Positions 30,419 through 40,065 of a stretch of 64,000 bases of DNA are shown here, piece by piece. This DNA is from Lactobacillus iners DSM 13335 (GTDB lineage Bacteria; Bacillota; Bacilli; Lactobacillales; Lactobacillaceae). The translations under genes were made by a program, and so were the position numbers. Where the stretch lies: NCBI RefSeq assembly GCF_000160875.1, contig NZ_GG700805.1, forward strand, positions 310,001 to 374,000, given 5' to 3'. Numbering within the stretch: position 1 is the stretch's first letter; each line of letters starts with the position of its first letter. Below the pieces are notes generated by a model. That model had not been told where the DNA came from. It was given only the letters and a program-made list of their open reading frames with translations, and did not search any database.

Positions 30419-33235
30419 ATGAAAAATGATGTAATTGTTATGCATGGAGTACGTGAGCATAATTTAAAAAATATTGATCTAACTATCCCTAAAAATAAAC
30501 TTGTAGTAGTTACAGGATTATCAGGTTCTGGTAAGAGTTCTCTGGCATTTGATACTCTATATACAGAAGGACGTAGACGTTATGTTGAATCTTTATCGAG
30601 TTATGCACGTCAATTTTTAGGTCAAATGGATAAAGCAGATGTTGATAGTATAGAAGGATTAACGCCTGCTATTTCGATTGATCAAAAGACTAGGTCTCAT
30701 AATCCTCGTTCTACTGTAGGTACAGTTACTGAGATCAATGATTATTTGCGTTTGCTGTGGGCTCGTGTTGGTAAACCAATTTGCCCACATGATGGCACCT
30801 TGATAGAGAGTCAAAGCGTTGATCAGATTATTAAACAGATTTTAGGTTTAGCTCCTAAAACTAGGATTCAGATTTTAGCTACAATTATTCGGCAAAAAAA
30901 GGGTGAGCATAAAGAGGTTTTCAAACGGATTCAAAGATTGGGATATGTCCGCATTATCGTTGATGGTGTCTTACACGACATTAATGACGAGCTAGTTTTG
31001 GATAAAAATAAACAGCATTCAATATCTGTAGTTGTGGATCGTTTAATAATTAAAGAACAAATCAAGTCTAGATTGACAGACTCTGTGGAAACCGCTCTGC
31101 GTCTTACAGATGGCTATTTGGATGTAGATATTGTAGGCGACAAGTTGATGAAGTTTTCAGAATATTATGCCTGCCCATCTTGTGGATTTACAGTTGGTGA
31201 GCTTGAACCTAGATTATTTTCATTTAATGCACCATTTGGTGCTTGCAGTGAATGTGATGGATTAGGGATGAAACTAGCTGTCGATCCAGATTTGGTAATA
31301 CCTGATCCAGAAAAGTCCTTAAATCAGGGAGCAATTGTTCCTTGGTGTAATTCTAAATATTATACAGATATGTTATTACAGGTAGCGGCGACTTTTAAAA
31401 TTCCTATGGATCGACCATTTAAAAAATTAACTGAGCGACAAAAAAGAATCATTTTATATGGTGATGATAAAGTAATTAAATTTCATTTGGCGGGAGATTT
31501 TGGCGTTAATGATGTTGAACAAGCCTTTGAAGGTGTATTGAATAATGTTGATAGACGTTATCATCATCCTATTTCTAAATTTATGCAGGATGTAATGTCT
31601 AAATATATGACTGAATTAAAATGTACTAAATGTCAAGGACGACGTCTGAATGAGATTGCTTTATCAGTTAAAATTAATGGCTATGATTTGGCTACAGTTT
31701 CTGATTTGGCAATTACGGATGAATTAGCTTTTTTTGAAAGTATAGCGTTATCTGAGCATGATATGATGATTGCTAAGCCGATTCTTAAAGAAGTAAAAGC
31801 TCGACTTACATTTTTAATTGATGTCGGTTTAGGATATTTAACTCTTTCTCGTTCTGCTGGCACTTTATCAGGTGGTGAATCACAGCGAATAAGATTAGCT
31901 ACACAAATAGGTTCTAACTTATCTGGAGTTATGTATATATTGGATGAACCTTCAATTGGTTTACATCAACGTGATAATGCCCGTTTGATTAAGACTATGA
32001 AAAAAATGCGTGATTTAGGTAATTCTTTAATCGTGGTTGAACATGATTCTGAAACCATGCAACAAGCTGATTATTTAATTGATATTGGACCTGGTGCAGG
32101 TATATATGGTGGAAAAGTAGTTGCAGCAGGTACACCTCAAGAAGTTATGGCTAATCCTGACTCATTAACTGGTCAATATTTATCTGGCAAGAAAAAAATC
32201 GCTATACCTGATCATAGGAGAATCCTAAATCATGGTGTTATTAAATTAATTGATGTGAGTGAAAATAACTTAAAACATATTGATGTACAAATCCCTTTAG
32301 GTGGCTTAGTTTTGGTTACTGGTGTATCAGGTTCTGGTAAATCAACGCTAGTTAATTTGGTATTAAAGCGGGCTATCTTACAAAAATTAGGGTTGATGAC
32401 TAAAAAACCAGGTAAGTATAAAAAAATGTTGAGTTGGGATCAAATTGAAAAAGTAATTGATGTTGATCAAAGTCCCATCGGTCGTACACCTCGTAGTAAC
32501 CCAGCTACTTATACTGGTGTTTTTGATGATATTAGAGCTTTATTTGCCCAAACAAATGCAGCTAAAATGCGTGGATACACGAAAGCACGTTTTTCATTCA
32601 ATATCAAAGGCGGTCGTTGTGAGGCTTGTCATGGTGACGGAATTATTAAGATAGAAATGAACTTTTTGCCTGATGTGTATGTCCCATGTGAAATTTGCCA
32701 TGGAACCCGTTACAATTCTGAAACTTTGGAAGTTAAATATCATGAAAAAAATATAGCCGATGTGTTAAAGATGACCATATCTGAAGCTAATGAATTTTTT
32801 GCGAATATTCCTAAAATCCAAAGAAAGTTACAAACTATTATGGATGTAGGTTTAGGCTATATTCAATTAGGTCAACCTGCGACTACGCTTTCAGGAGGGG
32901 AAGCTCAAAGAATGAAGTTAGCTTCAGAATTACAAAAGACCTCTACTGGTAAAAATCTTTATATATTAGATGAGCCAACGACCGGATTACATGTAGATGA
33001 TATTAAGCATTTAGTTCTTGTATTACAAAGATTAGTTGATGAAGGCAATAGCGTATTAATCATTGAACATAATTTAGATGTGATTAAATGTGCAGATTGG
33101 ATTATTGATCTAGGACCTGAAGGCGGAGCAGCTGGTGGTGAAATTGTTGCTCAAGGAACACCTGAAGATGTGGCAAAGGTTGAAAAAAGTTATACGGGAC
33201 AATATCTTAAACCAATATTGAATCAAAATTTATGA
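30419..33235 (+). CDS. uvrA: Excinuclease ABC subunit A
   Basis: A 938-residue ABC-type damage sensor that loads UvrB. Two ABC modules are visible: Walker A GLSGSGKSSL near the N terminus and GVSGSGKSTL in the second half, each with LSGGE signatures. Two Cys4 zinc sites are present (CPSC with CSEC, and CEAC with CEIC). An in-frame TTG precedes at 30416. The ATG at 30419 fits the AGAGAAG site better. Transcribed with uvrB. No LexA box was recognised upstream of the pair. Confidence 0.97.
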   Translation: MKNDVIVMHGVREHNLKNIDLTIPKNKLVVVTGLSGSGKSSLAFDTLYTEGRRRYVESLSSYARQFLGQMDKADVDSIEGLTPAISIDQKTRSHNPRSTVGTVTEINDYLRLLWARVGKPICPHDGTLIESQSVDQIIKQILGLAPKTRIQILATIIRQKKGEHKEVFKRIQRLGYVRIIVDGVLHDINDELVLDKNKQHSISVVVDRLIIKEQIKSRLTDSVETALRLTDGYLDVDIVGDKLMKFSEYYACPSCGFTVGELEPRLFSFNAPFGACSECDGLGMKLAVDPDLVIPDPEKSLNQGAIVPWCNSKYYTDMLLQVAATFKIPMDRPFKKLTERQKRIILYGDDKVIKFHLAGDFGVNDVEQAFEGVLNNVDRRYHHPISKFMQDVMSKYMTELKCTKCQGRRLNEIALSVKINGYDLATVSDLAITDELAFFESIALSEHDMMIAKPILKEVKARLTFLIDVGLGYLTLSRSAGTLSGGESQRIRLATQIGSNLSGVMYILDEPSIGLHQRDNARLIKTMKKMRDLGNSLIVVEHDSETMQQADYLIDIGPGAGIYGGKVVAAGTPQEVMANPDSLTGQYLSGKKKIAIPDHRRILNHGVIKLIDVSENNLKHIDVQIPLGGLVLVTGVSGSGKSTLVNLVLKRAILQKLGLMTKKPGKYKKMLSWDQIEKVIDVDQSPIGRTPRSNPATYTGVFDDIRALFAQTNAAKMRGYTKARFSFNIKGGRCEACHGDGIIKIEMNFLPDVYVPCEICHGTRYNSETLEVKYHEKNIADVLKMTISEANEFFANIPKIQRKLQTIMDVGLGYIQLGQPATTLSGGEAQRMKLASELQKTSTGKNLYILDEPTTGLHVDDIKHLVLVLQRLVDEGNSVLIIEHNLDVIKCADWIIDLGPEGGAAGGEIVAQGTPEDVAKVEKSYTGQYLKPILNQNL

Positions 33236-33246
33236 TAAATGTTCTA

Positions 33247-33255
33247 TGATATAAT
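33247..33255 (+). promoter_or_regulatory. Extended -10 promoter for rapZ operon
   Basis: TGATATAAT (TG-N-TATAAT) in the 51-base gap after uvrA, with no good -35. Confidence 0.45.
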
Positions 33256-33286
33256 TTATATCATCAGGAGGAAGGAATGTTAGGGT

Positions 33287-34162
33287 ATGAATGTGCGAAA
33301 GAAACAATTATTAATTGTTACAGGAATGAGCGGTGCAGGTAAAACTGTCACTGTTAAATCTTTAGAAGATTTGGGCTATTTCGTAGTAGATAACTTACCG
33401 CCAGAATTATTGAGTAGCTTTTGGGAGTTAATTAATTCTTCAAATGATTTTGATAAAGTAGCGGTAGTAATCGATTTGCGTGTTAAGAGTTTTTACAAAG
33501 ATTTAGTGGTTGAAATTAATTCGTTAGAAGATAATAGTAAAGCACATGCAACCATTCTATTTTTGGATGCATCTGATGATGTTTTAGTTTCTAGATATAA
33601 GGAAACTCGTAGATTGCCACCTTTAGCTCAATCTGGTCGCTTATTAGATGGCATAAAAAAAGAACGTGAGGCTTTAGAGAGTATCAAAAATCTGTCTAAT
33701 TATATTATTGATACCTCTAAATTAACAGCTAAGGACTTGAAAGAACAATTAGTCAAAAAATTTAGTGATGATCAAACACACGTTTTTTCGATTGAAGTGA
33801 TGAGCTTTGGCTTTAAATATGGTATTCCCATCGATGCTGATATTGTTATTGATGTAAGATTTCTTCCTAATCCATTCTATATCCCGCAATTAAAACCTTT
33901 TACTGGTCTTGATCGGAAGGTTTTTGATTATGTAATGGAGAAAGAACAAACACAGATTTTTTATCATAAATTCTTAGATATGTTATTTACTGCTATTCCA
34001 GGATATATTGAAGAGGGAAAGGAAAAATTAACGATTGCTGTAGGCTGTACAGGTGGTCAACACCGTAGCGTTTCAATCGCTATTCAACTAGCTAAGGATT
34101 TATCCAAAAAGTATCCAGTTGATATATCACATCGTGAAATTAGTCGTTATATTAGAAAATAG
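33287..34162 (+). CDS. rapZ: RNase adapter/nucleotide-binding protein RapZ (YvcJ)
   Basis: A 291-residue P-loop protein. Walker A GMSGAGKT begins at residue 13. The C-terminal half holds the conserved VDIVIDVRFLPNPFY-like segment and the GCTGGQHRSVSIA motif. In E. coli it binds the sRNA GlmZ and targets it to RNase E. In Firmicutes its partner is not settled, and effects on competence and wall metabolism are reported. It heads the conserved rapZ-yvcK-whiA cluster. An out-of-frame ATG at 33277 lies nearer the GGAGGAAGG site, so the start deserves care. Confidence 0.93.
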   Translation: MNVRKKQLLIVTGMSGAGKTVTVKSLEDLGYFVVDNLPPELLSSFWELINSSNDFDKVAVVIDLRVKSFYKDLVVEINSLEDNSKAHATILFLDASDDVLVSRYKETRRLPPLAQSGRLLDGIKKEREALESIKNLSNYIIDTSKLTAKDLKEQLVKKFSDDQTHVFSIEVMSFGFKYGIPIDADIVIDVRFLPNPFYIPQLKPFTGLDRKVFDYVMEKEQTQIFYHKFLDMLFTAIPGYIEEGKEKLTIAVGCTGGQHRSVSIAIQLAKDLSKKYPVDISHREISRYIRK

Positions 34163-34174
34163 TTAGGTATAAAA

Positions 34175-35209
34175 ATGTCTTTTGGCGAAAATAAAATAGT
34201 TAAGGTTATTAAAGCTCGACGTCCTAAAATTGTTGTGATTGGTGGCGGAACGGGATTACCTGTAATTTTAAGTGCGTTAAAGCAACAAAATGCTGAAATC
34301 ACAGCTATTGTTACTGTAGCAGATGATGGTGGCTCTTCTGGCGTAATTAGAGATTATATCAATGTTGTTCCACCAGGTGATATTAGAAATGTTTTAGTTG
34401 CTTTATCTGATATATCTCAGGAAGAAAAGGAAATTTTTCAATATCGTTTCAGTAGTGATGATTCTTTTTTTGCTGGTCATGCAATTGGTAATTTGATTAT
34501 TGCAGCATTAAGTGAGATGCAAGGAAATATATTTGATGCAGTGCAATCACTATCTAGAATGATGCATGTTGACGGTAGAATTTTCCCTGCTTCCAACGAA
34601 CCCTTAACTTTAAATGCTGAATTTATGGACGGAACGACTGAAAAGGGTGAAACTGAAATCACTTCACAGCACAAAAAGATTAAACGTGTCTGGGTTACGG
34701 GAGCTAAAAATAATGCTCGACCTGAGGCAGTTTTACCAGTGTTAGCAGCCATTATGCAAGCTGATGCGGTTGTTTTAGGGCCGGGAAGTTTGTTTACATC
34801 AATTTTGCCAAATTTGATGATTGATGATTTAGGTGAGGCTATTAGACAAACCAAGGCTGAGGTAATTTATATCTGCAACATTATGACGCAACGAGGCGAA
34901 ACCGATAATATGACCTCGGCTGAGCATGTAGCTATTATTAATCGTCACTTAGGTGGTAATTATATAGATACTGCTTTAGTTAATAGTGCTGCAATTGATA
35001 TGACAAAGTTCAATCCCGCAGATTATGATGAATATTTACGACCAGTTGAAAATGACTTCAAAGGCTTAAGAAAGCAGAATTGTCGAGTAATTACAGCTGA
35101 TTTTATTAATCAACATAGCGGATTAGTTTTTCATGATGGTAAAAAAATTGCCACGGAAATATTAAATTTAGCCTTAGAAGCTTATGCAAGAAGAAAACAG
35201 GAGAAATGA
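34175..35209 (+). CDS. yvcK: YvcK-type gluconeogenesis factor
   Basis: A 344-residue CofD-like protein. The glycine-rich [15 protein letters not shown] begins at about residue 22 and is followed by [12 protein letters not shown], both hallmark ligand-binding segments, with [15 protein letters not shown] later. In Bacillus it binds UDP-sugars and steers carbon to the cell wall, and is needed for growth on gluconeogenic carbon. It overlaps whiA (its TGA lies at 35207-35209), so the genes are coupled. Confidence 0.93.
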   Translation: MSFGENKIVKVIKARRPKIVVIGGGTGLPVILSALKQQNAEITAIVTVADDGGSSGVIRDYINVVPPGDIRNVLVALSDISQEEKEIFQYRFSSDDSFFAGHAIGNLIIAALSEMQGNIFDAVQSLSRMMHVDGRIFPASNEPLTLNAEFMDGTTEKGETEITSQHKKIKRVWVTGAKNNARPEAVLPVLAAIMQADAVVLGPGSLFTSILPNLMIDDLGEAIRQTKAEVIYICNIMTQRGETDNMTSAEHVAIINRHLGGNYIDTALVNSAAIDMTKFNPADYDEYLRPVENDFKGLRKQNCRVITADFINQHSGLVFHDGKKIATEILNLALEAYARRKQEK

Positions 35210-36153
35210 TGGGATCTTATGCTAGTGAAGTAAAGAAAGAATTAACGGGGTTGTCTGTGCATCCAGAGCATGCAAAGGCAGAATTGTCTGCTTTTTTACG
35301 AATGAATGGTGTCTTAAATTTAAATCAACATCATTTAAGTTTAAATATTGTGACTGAAAACCCGGCTATTGCTAGAAGAATTTTCTCATTAATTAAAATA
35401 GCTTATGGGATTGAACCAGCATTGATAGTTTCTAAAAAAATGAAATTGAAGAAAAATTATCAATATCTAGTAAGATTGCAAAATAATGTTAAATTTGTGT
35501 TGCACGATTTAGATATTATTGATGAATCATTTGGTGTTTTAACAGGTATTCCTTCCAAAATTCAACAATCTGAACAATTGGCTATGTCATATTTGCGTGG
35601 TGCATTTTTAGCAGCTGGTAGCATTAATAATCCGGAAACAAGTCGCTATCATCTGGAAATTTATTCACTATATCAACTTCATAATGATGATTTAATGAAT
35701 TTGATGAATAAATATTTTTACCTTAATGCCAAGCAAACTAAACGCCGCAGTGGTTATATTGTATATTTAAAAGAAGCTGAAAAGATAGGAGATTTTCTGC
35801 ATATTATAGGTGCAGTTAATGCAATGTTAGCTTTTGAAGATTTACGTATTATGCGTGATATGCGAAATTCTGTTAATCGTTTGGTTAATTGTGATACTGC
35901 TAATATGAAAAAAACGGCTTCTGCTGCAGCTAAGCAGGTTGAAGAAATTAAATTGATTGATAAGAAGATTGGCTTAGATAAACTACCAGAGAAATTGGCT
36001 ATTTTAGCGAAGTTTAGATTGCAAAATCCAGAACTAACCTTAAAAGAGGTAGCAGATAAAGTGCCTGATGGTCCGATATCTAAATCAGGTATTAATCATC
36101 GTTTTCAAAAAATCAAAAAAATAGCACAAAATTTAGGGGAAAAACATGAATGA
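35209..36153 (+). CDS. whiA: DNA-binding protein WhiA
   Basis: A 314-residue protein with a degenerate LAGLIDADG homing-endonuclease-like N-terminal domain (SYLRGAFLAAGSINNPETSRYHLEI) and a C-terminal helix-turn-helix (ILAKFRLQNPELTLKEVADKV). In Firmicutes it affects division and chromosome segregation. An in-frame ATG lies at 35206, but AGGAG at 35199-35203 is only 2 bases away, so the ATG at 35209 is preferred. Its 3' end overlaps the next gene by 8 bases. Confidence 0.93.
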   Translation: MGSYASEVKKELTGLSVHPEHAKAELSAFLRMNGVLNLNQHHLSLNIVTENPAIARRIFSLIKIAYGIEPALIVSKKMKLKKNYQYLVRLQNNVKFVLHDLDIIDESFGVLTGIPSKIQQSEQLAMSYLRGAFLAAGSINNPETSRYHLEIYSLYQLHNDDLMNLMNKYFYLNAKQTKRRSGYIVYLKEAEKIGDFLHIIGAVNAMLAFEDLRIMRDMRNSVNRLVNCDTANMKKTASAAAKQVEEIKLIDKKIGLDKLPEKLAILAKFRLQNPELTLKEVADKVPDGPISKSGINHRFQKIKKIAQNLGEKHE

Positions 36154-37642
36154 TGAATTTCATAACGTATTATCTGCCGACATACAACTGAATAAAGAGG
36201 ACTATTTAAAATATGATTTGGAAAAAATCAACGATCGGGCATTAGCTGTTCGTGATATTTTAAAATCTGGCGGTATTTCAAAAAATAATCAAAAGATGCA
36301 ACAGAATCTAATTTTAGCCTATTGTATTCTAGCAAAATTGGGAATTACGTCGTATTCTATTAGAAAATTGTCGGCAGAAGAAATGAGCGTTTTTCAAATG
36401 GCTACTTATAAAGCTGTTACTGCTGCTAGTGCTTTAACCGGATATATTTCACTATTGCATCCGATGGTTTCCGTTAATTATGCAACTCTAGCTACCGATG
36501 CTAATTTACGACTAGGAATCGGTTGGTGGTTTTTTGATCCGATCTTAGACAATGTTGAGCGTGGGACCTTATTATTACATGAGGTTATGCATACGGTTTT
36601 AGGTCATTATGAGTTGAAAAATTTAGATATGCAACTAGTTAATACAGCTGGGGATGCAATTATTAACCAGGAAATTGAATTTGGTGATCATGAAGTTATG
36701 CACTTACCGCAAAATGAAGATAAATCTGATTTTATAGTTTTTCCTCGAACAATTATTACTCAAAAGTATCCCCAAGGTATGCCGAATAATCAATCTTTTG
36801 AAACTTATTATCATGCATTAGAAGAAGAAAGAAAAACAACGCCAGTTCCAGATCAAAATAGTGATATTTGTAATTCTATGTCTAGTCAAGAAGAATCTGA
36901 GTTTGATAAGCAAAATGTTGAAAAAGCTGGCGAGATAGAAAAAGAATTAGCACGAAACGAAGCATTGCATAAGGCACTTGATCAGGAAAATAAAACGGTT
37001 GGTCGTAATGGCTCGGCTTTTAATTCATTTATTTTAAAAGCCCTGCGACCAGCCAAAATTTCTTGGCAAAAATGTTTAAAGAATATTATAGCTAAACATT
37101 GCAATACTGTGATCGAAGGTAATATGGATTACTCATATCGTCGTCCGTCTAGAAGAAATTTTAGTAATATTTTTATTAGACCCGGCACTATATCTTATTT
37201 ACCGAAGATTTTAATTGGCTGTGATTCTTCTGGATCAATGGATGAAGTTGATTATCGCCGATTAATGTCGGAAATCAAAGAAATATGTAAGACTGTTCAA
37301 CATGAAAAAATTAGTTTTGTTACTATTGATACTAAAATAACGACTAAACAAGTTGTCCACAAAGTACAAGATATAGTATTAGGAGTTGGCGGAGGTACAT
37401 GTATGGAAAAATTCTATGAGTATATTCATCAGCTTAAAGCCAGTGAAAAACCAGATTTATCAATTTTATGTACAGATGGATATCTTGGTGGCATTAAAGA
37501 ATGGACATTATTGTTAAATAGTATTGATAAAAATATTATTAATATAATTTTGATTACTGATAGGCAAGGTTATGATTCATTTATCAACTTATATGGTTGT
37601 AATACGCCTGTTAAAAATACTACTGTTATATCAATATATTAA
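36146..37642 (+). CDS. Metallopeptidase/VWA-like domain protein (DUF2201 type)
   Basis: A 498-residue cytosolic protein. The N-terminal domain (about 75-300) carries a zinc-type HEVMH at residues 145-149 in the context LLLHEVMHTVLGHYE, as in the putative metallopeptidase family DUF2201. An acidic linker follows (about 225-285). The C-terminal von Willebrand A-like domain has a MIDAS loop DSSGS at 360-364 and a later CTDG. Such proteins usually act with a MoxR ATPase, here the next gene 15 bases on. No target is known. It overlaps the end of whiA by 8 bases, so it is translated from the rapZ-yvcK-whiA message. Confidence 0.8.
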   Translation: MNDEFHNVLSADIQLNKEDYLKYDLEKINDRALAVRDILKSGGISKNNQKMQQNLILAYCILAKLGITSYSIRKLSAEEMSVFQMATYKAVTAASALTGYISLLHPMVSVNYATLATDANLRLGIGWWFFDPILDNVERGTLLLHEVMHTVLGHYELKNLDMQLVNTAGDAIINQEIEFGDHEVMHLPQNEDKSDFIVFPRTIITQKYPQGMPNNQSFETYYHALEEERKTTPVPDQNSDICNSMSSQEESEFDKQNVEKAGEIEKELARNEALHKALDQENKTVGRNGSAFNSFILKALRPAKISWQKCLKNIIAKHCNTVIEGNMDYSYRRPSRRNFSNIFIRPGTISYLPKILIGCDSSGSMDEVDYRRLMSEIKEICKTVQHEKISFVTIDTKITTKQVVHKVQDIVLGVGGGTCMEKFYEYIHQLKASEKPDLSILCTDGYLGGIKEWTLLLNSIDKNIINIILITDRQGYDSFINLYGCNTPVKNTTVISIY

Positions 37643-37657
37643 TCGGAGGAATATGAG

Positions 37658-38926
37658 ATGCCTAACAAGAAATTTTATCCTTATATTGCACAAGGTGCTA
37701 ATGCTAAGCAAATGTTTAATATTATGCAAGCTTGTATCAGAGCTGGCGTACCTTTTGGTCTTGTTGGAAATCCAGGTGTAGGTAAAACAGCTACCATTGA
37801 GGCAATGGCCAAAACGTTAGGTCGTGAAGTAATAAACTTGTCTTTGTCTACGATGCTACCTGAAGATATAGCAGGATTACCATTTCCTACCAAAATCAAT
37901 ATTGGAAGTGATAAAAAGGAGCAAATGGTAGATGCTGCTTGTTATGCAATGCCAGTGTGGCAGCAGAGATTATTGCATAATTCGAATGCTATTTTATTTT
38001 TAGATGAGTTTTCTACAGCCATTCCGACTACTCAACATGCTTTTTTACAATTAGTTCAAAATAGACGACTTCCAGGATCAGATTTACCATTTTCTAAAAA
38101 TGTAGCGATTATTATTGCAATGAATCCAGCAGATCAAGCAGGGGGCTCATCGTTAGATCTGCCAATTGCTAATCGTTTTGCGTGGTTTACTTTTAATCCA
38201 GATTTTAATGATTGGGCTACTGGATTTAAACAAAGATGGCAGTCTGAAGAGTTAATGTCAGTTCCAAGTTTTTGCACTGAGGAAAAAATCTTAATGGCAC
38301 GCAATAAAAAAATTCGTTCTACGATTATTGACTATTTAGATTCTGAAAAAGGTGCACACCAGGTAACGATTGTACCATCTGGTATGGAAAATCCCATAAG
38401 TAGTGTAGTTAGAAGAGATGATCCAGCTGAAATGGAAGTTTTTCGTTTAGCATTTCCGTCAGCACGTTCGTGGGATAATTTAGCTGAGATTATGACTTAT
38501 ATTGATGAAAAAGACTTTGGAACCATTCAAGTAGTGATTAATGGAACAATAGGTTCTAATCAAGGTATAGCTTTTTATAAATATTATGTTGATAATTTGA
38601 AGAGATTAAATATTGATGCAATTTTAAAGGATCCAAAAAGTGTTGATTGGAAACATATTAGTATTGATGAATCGGCTGGAATTTTTCGGGCATTGATAGA
38701 AGAGGCAGCTAATGGTAGGTTAGATCAGGTATTAGAAGTATTCATTAGTATTAAAATTGTTGGAGCTGAGAATTTATTATCTGGTAATCGTCTGCAAGAT
38801 ATTTATAAGGCTGAATATTTGAATAAATTACCACTAGCTACTAGAAAAAAAGTCAAGCAGCGATATCTTGAATATTTTGGTGATTTTTTAACTAAAATTG
38901 CTAATAATAATAATAGCGGTCACTAG
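37658..38926 (+). CDS. MoxR-family AAA+ ATPase
   Basis: A 422-residue AAA+ protein. Walker A GNPGVGKT starts at residue 37, Walker B ILFLDEFS is near 112-119, and the sensor-1 segment AIIIAMNPADQAGG and LPIANRF arginine-finger region follow. The C-terminal half (about 220-420) is helical and unrecognised. MoxR ATPases act as chaperones that load or mature metal-dependent partners, often a VWA protein from the same operon, which is the gene just upstream. A CGGAGG site precedes the ATG. The pair ends at the terminator before clpP. Confidence 0.85.
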   Translation: MPNKKFYPYIAQGANAKQMFNIMQACIRAGVPFGLVGNPGVGKTATIEAMAKTLGREVINLSLSTMLPEDIAGLPFPTKINIGSDKKEQMVDAACYAMPVWQQRLLHNSNAILFLDEFSTAIPTTQHAFLQLVQNRRLPGSDLPFSKNVAIIIAMNPADQAGGSSLDLPIANRFAWFTFNPDFNDWATGFKQRWQSEELMSVPSFCTEEKILMARNKKIRSTIIDYLDSEKGAHQVTIVPSGMENPISSVVRRDDPAEMEVFRLAFPSARSWDNLAEIMTYIDEKDFGTIQVVINGTIGSNQGIAFYKYYVDNLKRLNIDAILKDPKSVDWKHISIDESAGIFRALIEEAANGRLDQVLEVFISIKIVGAENLLSGNRLQDIYKAEYLNKLPLATRKKVKQRYLEYFGDFLTKIANNNNSGH

Positions 38927-38977
38927 CAAAATTTTCATGATTGGCATTTCATTTAGATGTGTCAGATATTTATATCG

Positions 38978-39016
38978 AAAAAAGCATATTTCGTTTAATG
39001 CGAAATATGCTTTTTA
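38978..39016. terminator. Bidirectional terminator between the MoxR gene and clpP
   Basis: A perfect 10-bp stem (GCATATTTCG at 38984-38993 and its complement at 39001-39010) with A residues before and T residues after. It serves both converging genes. Confidence 0.85.
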
Positions 39017-39024
39017 TTTTGCTT

Positions 39025-39609
39025 TTAATTATTCTTATTAACTAAAATTTCGTCAATCAAGCCGTAGTCTTTTGCTTCTTGAGCTGTTAAGTACTTATCA
39101 CGTTCAGTATCAGCTTGAATCTTTTCAAGTGGTTGACCAGTAGTTTCGTGCAAAATACTATTGATCTTTTCACGACTCTTAAGAATTTCATTAGCGGCAA
39201 TTTGAATATCGGTTTGTTGACCTTGGGCACCACCTAAAGGCTGGTGAATCAAAACAGTAGAGTTTGGTAAAGCAAAACGTTTACCTTTGGTGCCTGCTGT
39301 CAATAAGATTGAAGCCATGGATGCAGCCATACCAATAGCAATAGTTGATACATCTGATTTAATGAAATTCATTGTATCCATAATAGCTAGACCCGATGTA
39401 ATTACGCCACCAGGTGAATTTATATATAATGAAATATCTTTAGTATTGTCTTGAGCGTCCAAAAATAGCAATTGGGCAATGATTGAATTGGCCATCGTGT
39501 CATTTATTTCACCACTCAACATAATAACTCTGTCTTTTAATAGTCTTGAATAAATATCGTAAGCACGTTCGCCACGTGCGGTTTGTTCAATAACTGTAGG
39601 TACGAGCAT
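39025..39609 (-). CDS. clpP: ATP-dependent Clp protease proteolytic subunit
   Basis: A 194-residue serine protease forming the 14-mer core of ClpXP/ClpCP. The catalytic Ser lies in GMAASMAS, His in LIHQPLGG, and Asp in the [19 protein letters not shown] region. The length is typical. The minus-strand ATG has a strong AAAGGAGG site. It is monocistronic, with its own promoter at 39656-39684 and a shared terminator downstream. A palindrome overlaps the promoter's -10 (see findings). Confidence 0.97.
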   Translation of the reverse strand: MLVPTVIEQTARGERAYDIYSRLLKDRVIMLSGEINDTMANSIIAQLLFLDAQDNTKDISLYINSPGGVITSGLAIMDTMNFIKSDVSTIAIGMAASMASILLTAGTKGKRFALPNSTVLIHQPLGGAQGQQTDIQIAANEILKSREKINSILHETTGQPLEKIQADTERDKYLTAQEAKDYGLIDEILVNKNN

Positions 39610-39627
39610 AATCTACCTCCTTTATAA

Positions 39628-39658
39628 AATTAGCAGTCATATATATACGCTGCTAATT
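39628..39658. repeat. Perfect inverted repeat in the clpP promoter/leader
   Basis: AATTAGCAG at 39628-39636 and its exact complement at 39650-39658 with 13 bases between. It spans from the -10 element to about 20 bases into the predicted clpP transcript, so it may be an operator or a 5' mRNA hairpin. Confidence 0.6.
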
Positions 39659-39684
39659 AAAACACAATTATGCCTGTAGGTCAA
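39656..39684 (-). promoter_or_regulatory. Promoter for clpP
   Basis: Read on the minus strand: TTGACC (39684-39679), spacer of 17, TTTAAT (39661-39656). A single CtsR-like heptad GGTCAAA overlaps the -35 on the plus strand, but no proper second heptad follows. Confidence 0.65.
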
Positions 39685-39786
39685 ATTTTTGTCTCTATTT
39701 TACCTTAAATTATCAGATAAAATAAGTCATACAATATTTTTTTACCTACAAACTAATAGATTAAGAGAGTTAATTAATTTTAAGAT

Positions 39787-39816
39787 AAAAAAAGCACTAG
39801 CTTTGTCACTAATGCA
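39787..39816 (-). terminator. Terminator for tRNA-Arg
   Basis: On the minus strand GCATTAG and CTAGTGC form a 7-bp stem (one wobble) with an 8-base loop and a trailing run of seven T. Confidence 0.65.
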
Positions 39817-39823
39817 ATTAATA

Positions 39824-39895
39824 TGCACTCCCCGGGAGTCGAACCCGGATTTTAAGAACCGGAATCTTAAGTGATATCCATTACACTAAGAGTGC
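39824..39895 (-). tRNA. tRNA-Arg (anticodon CCG)
   Basis: A 72-base cloverleaf on the minus strand. Acceptor GCACTCT/GGAGTGC, short D arm GTG...CAC, anticodon stem TAAGA/TCTTA with loop TTCCGGT giving CCG, and T arm CCGGG-TTCGACT-CCCGG. The discriminator is A and no CCA is encoded. It would read CGG arginine codons, rare in such AT-rich genomes. Confidence 0.92.
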
Positions 39896-39963
39896 CTCAA
39901 CAAACCTATTCTAACAAACAATTTTTAAAGTATAAATAAAAAAATAAAAAATATGTAGTTTAC

Positions 39964-39992
39964 TTGAATAAAAAAATACTAATTGGTATACT
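39964..39992 (+). promoter_or_regulatory. Promoter for cggR-gap
   Basis: TTGAAT at 39964-39969, spacer of 17, TATACT at 39987-39992 with TGG before it (extended -10). The predicted leader is about 120 bases long and holds the CggR-type operator. Confidence 0.65.
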
Positions 39993-40065
39993 ATAGGTGT
40001 CGAAAAGAGAAATGTCGGGGTATTATTGTGAATAATTGATGTTTCTCTAATATTTTTAATGTTAT

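Noticed and set aside
34477-34854. 125-codon open frame on the minus strand inside yvcK
   Set aside because: It lies fully opposite a conserved gene, has no ribosome site and no family resemblance. It is a shadow of yvcK codon use.
39679-39695. CtsR operator at clpP
   Set aside because: Only one GGTCAAA heptad is present. The sequence that follows (TTTTTGTCTC) does not form the second heptad at the required distance.
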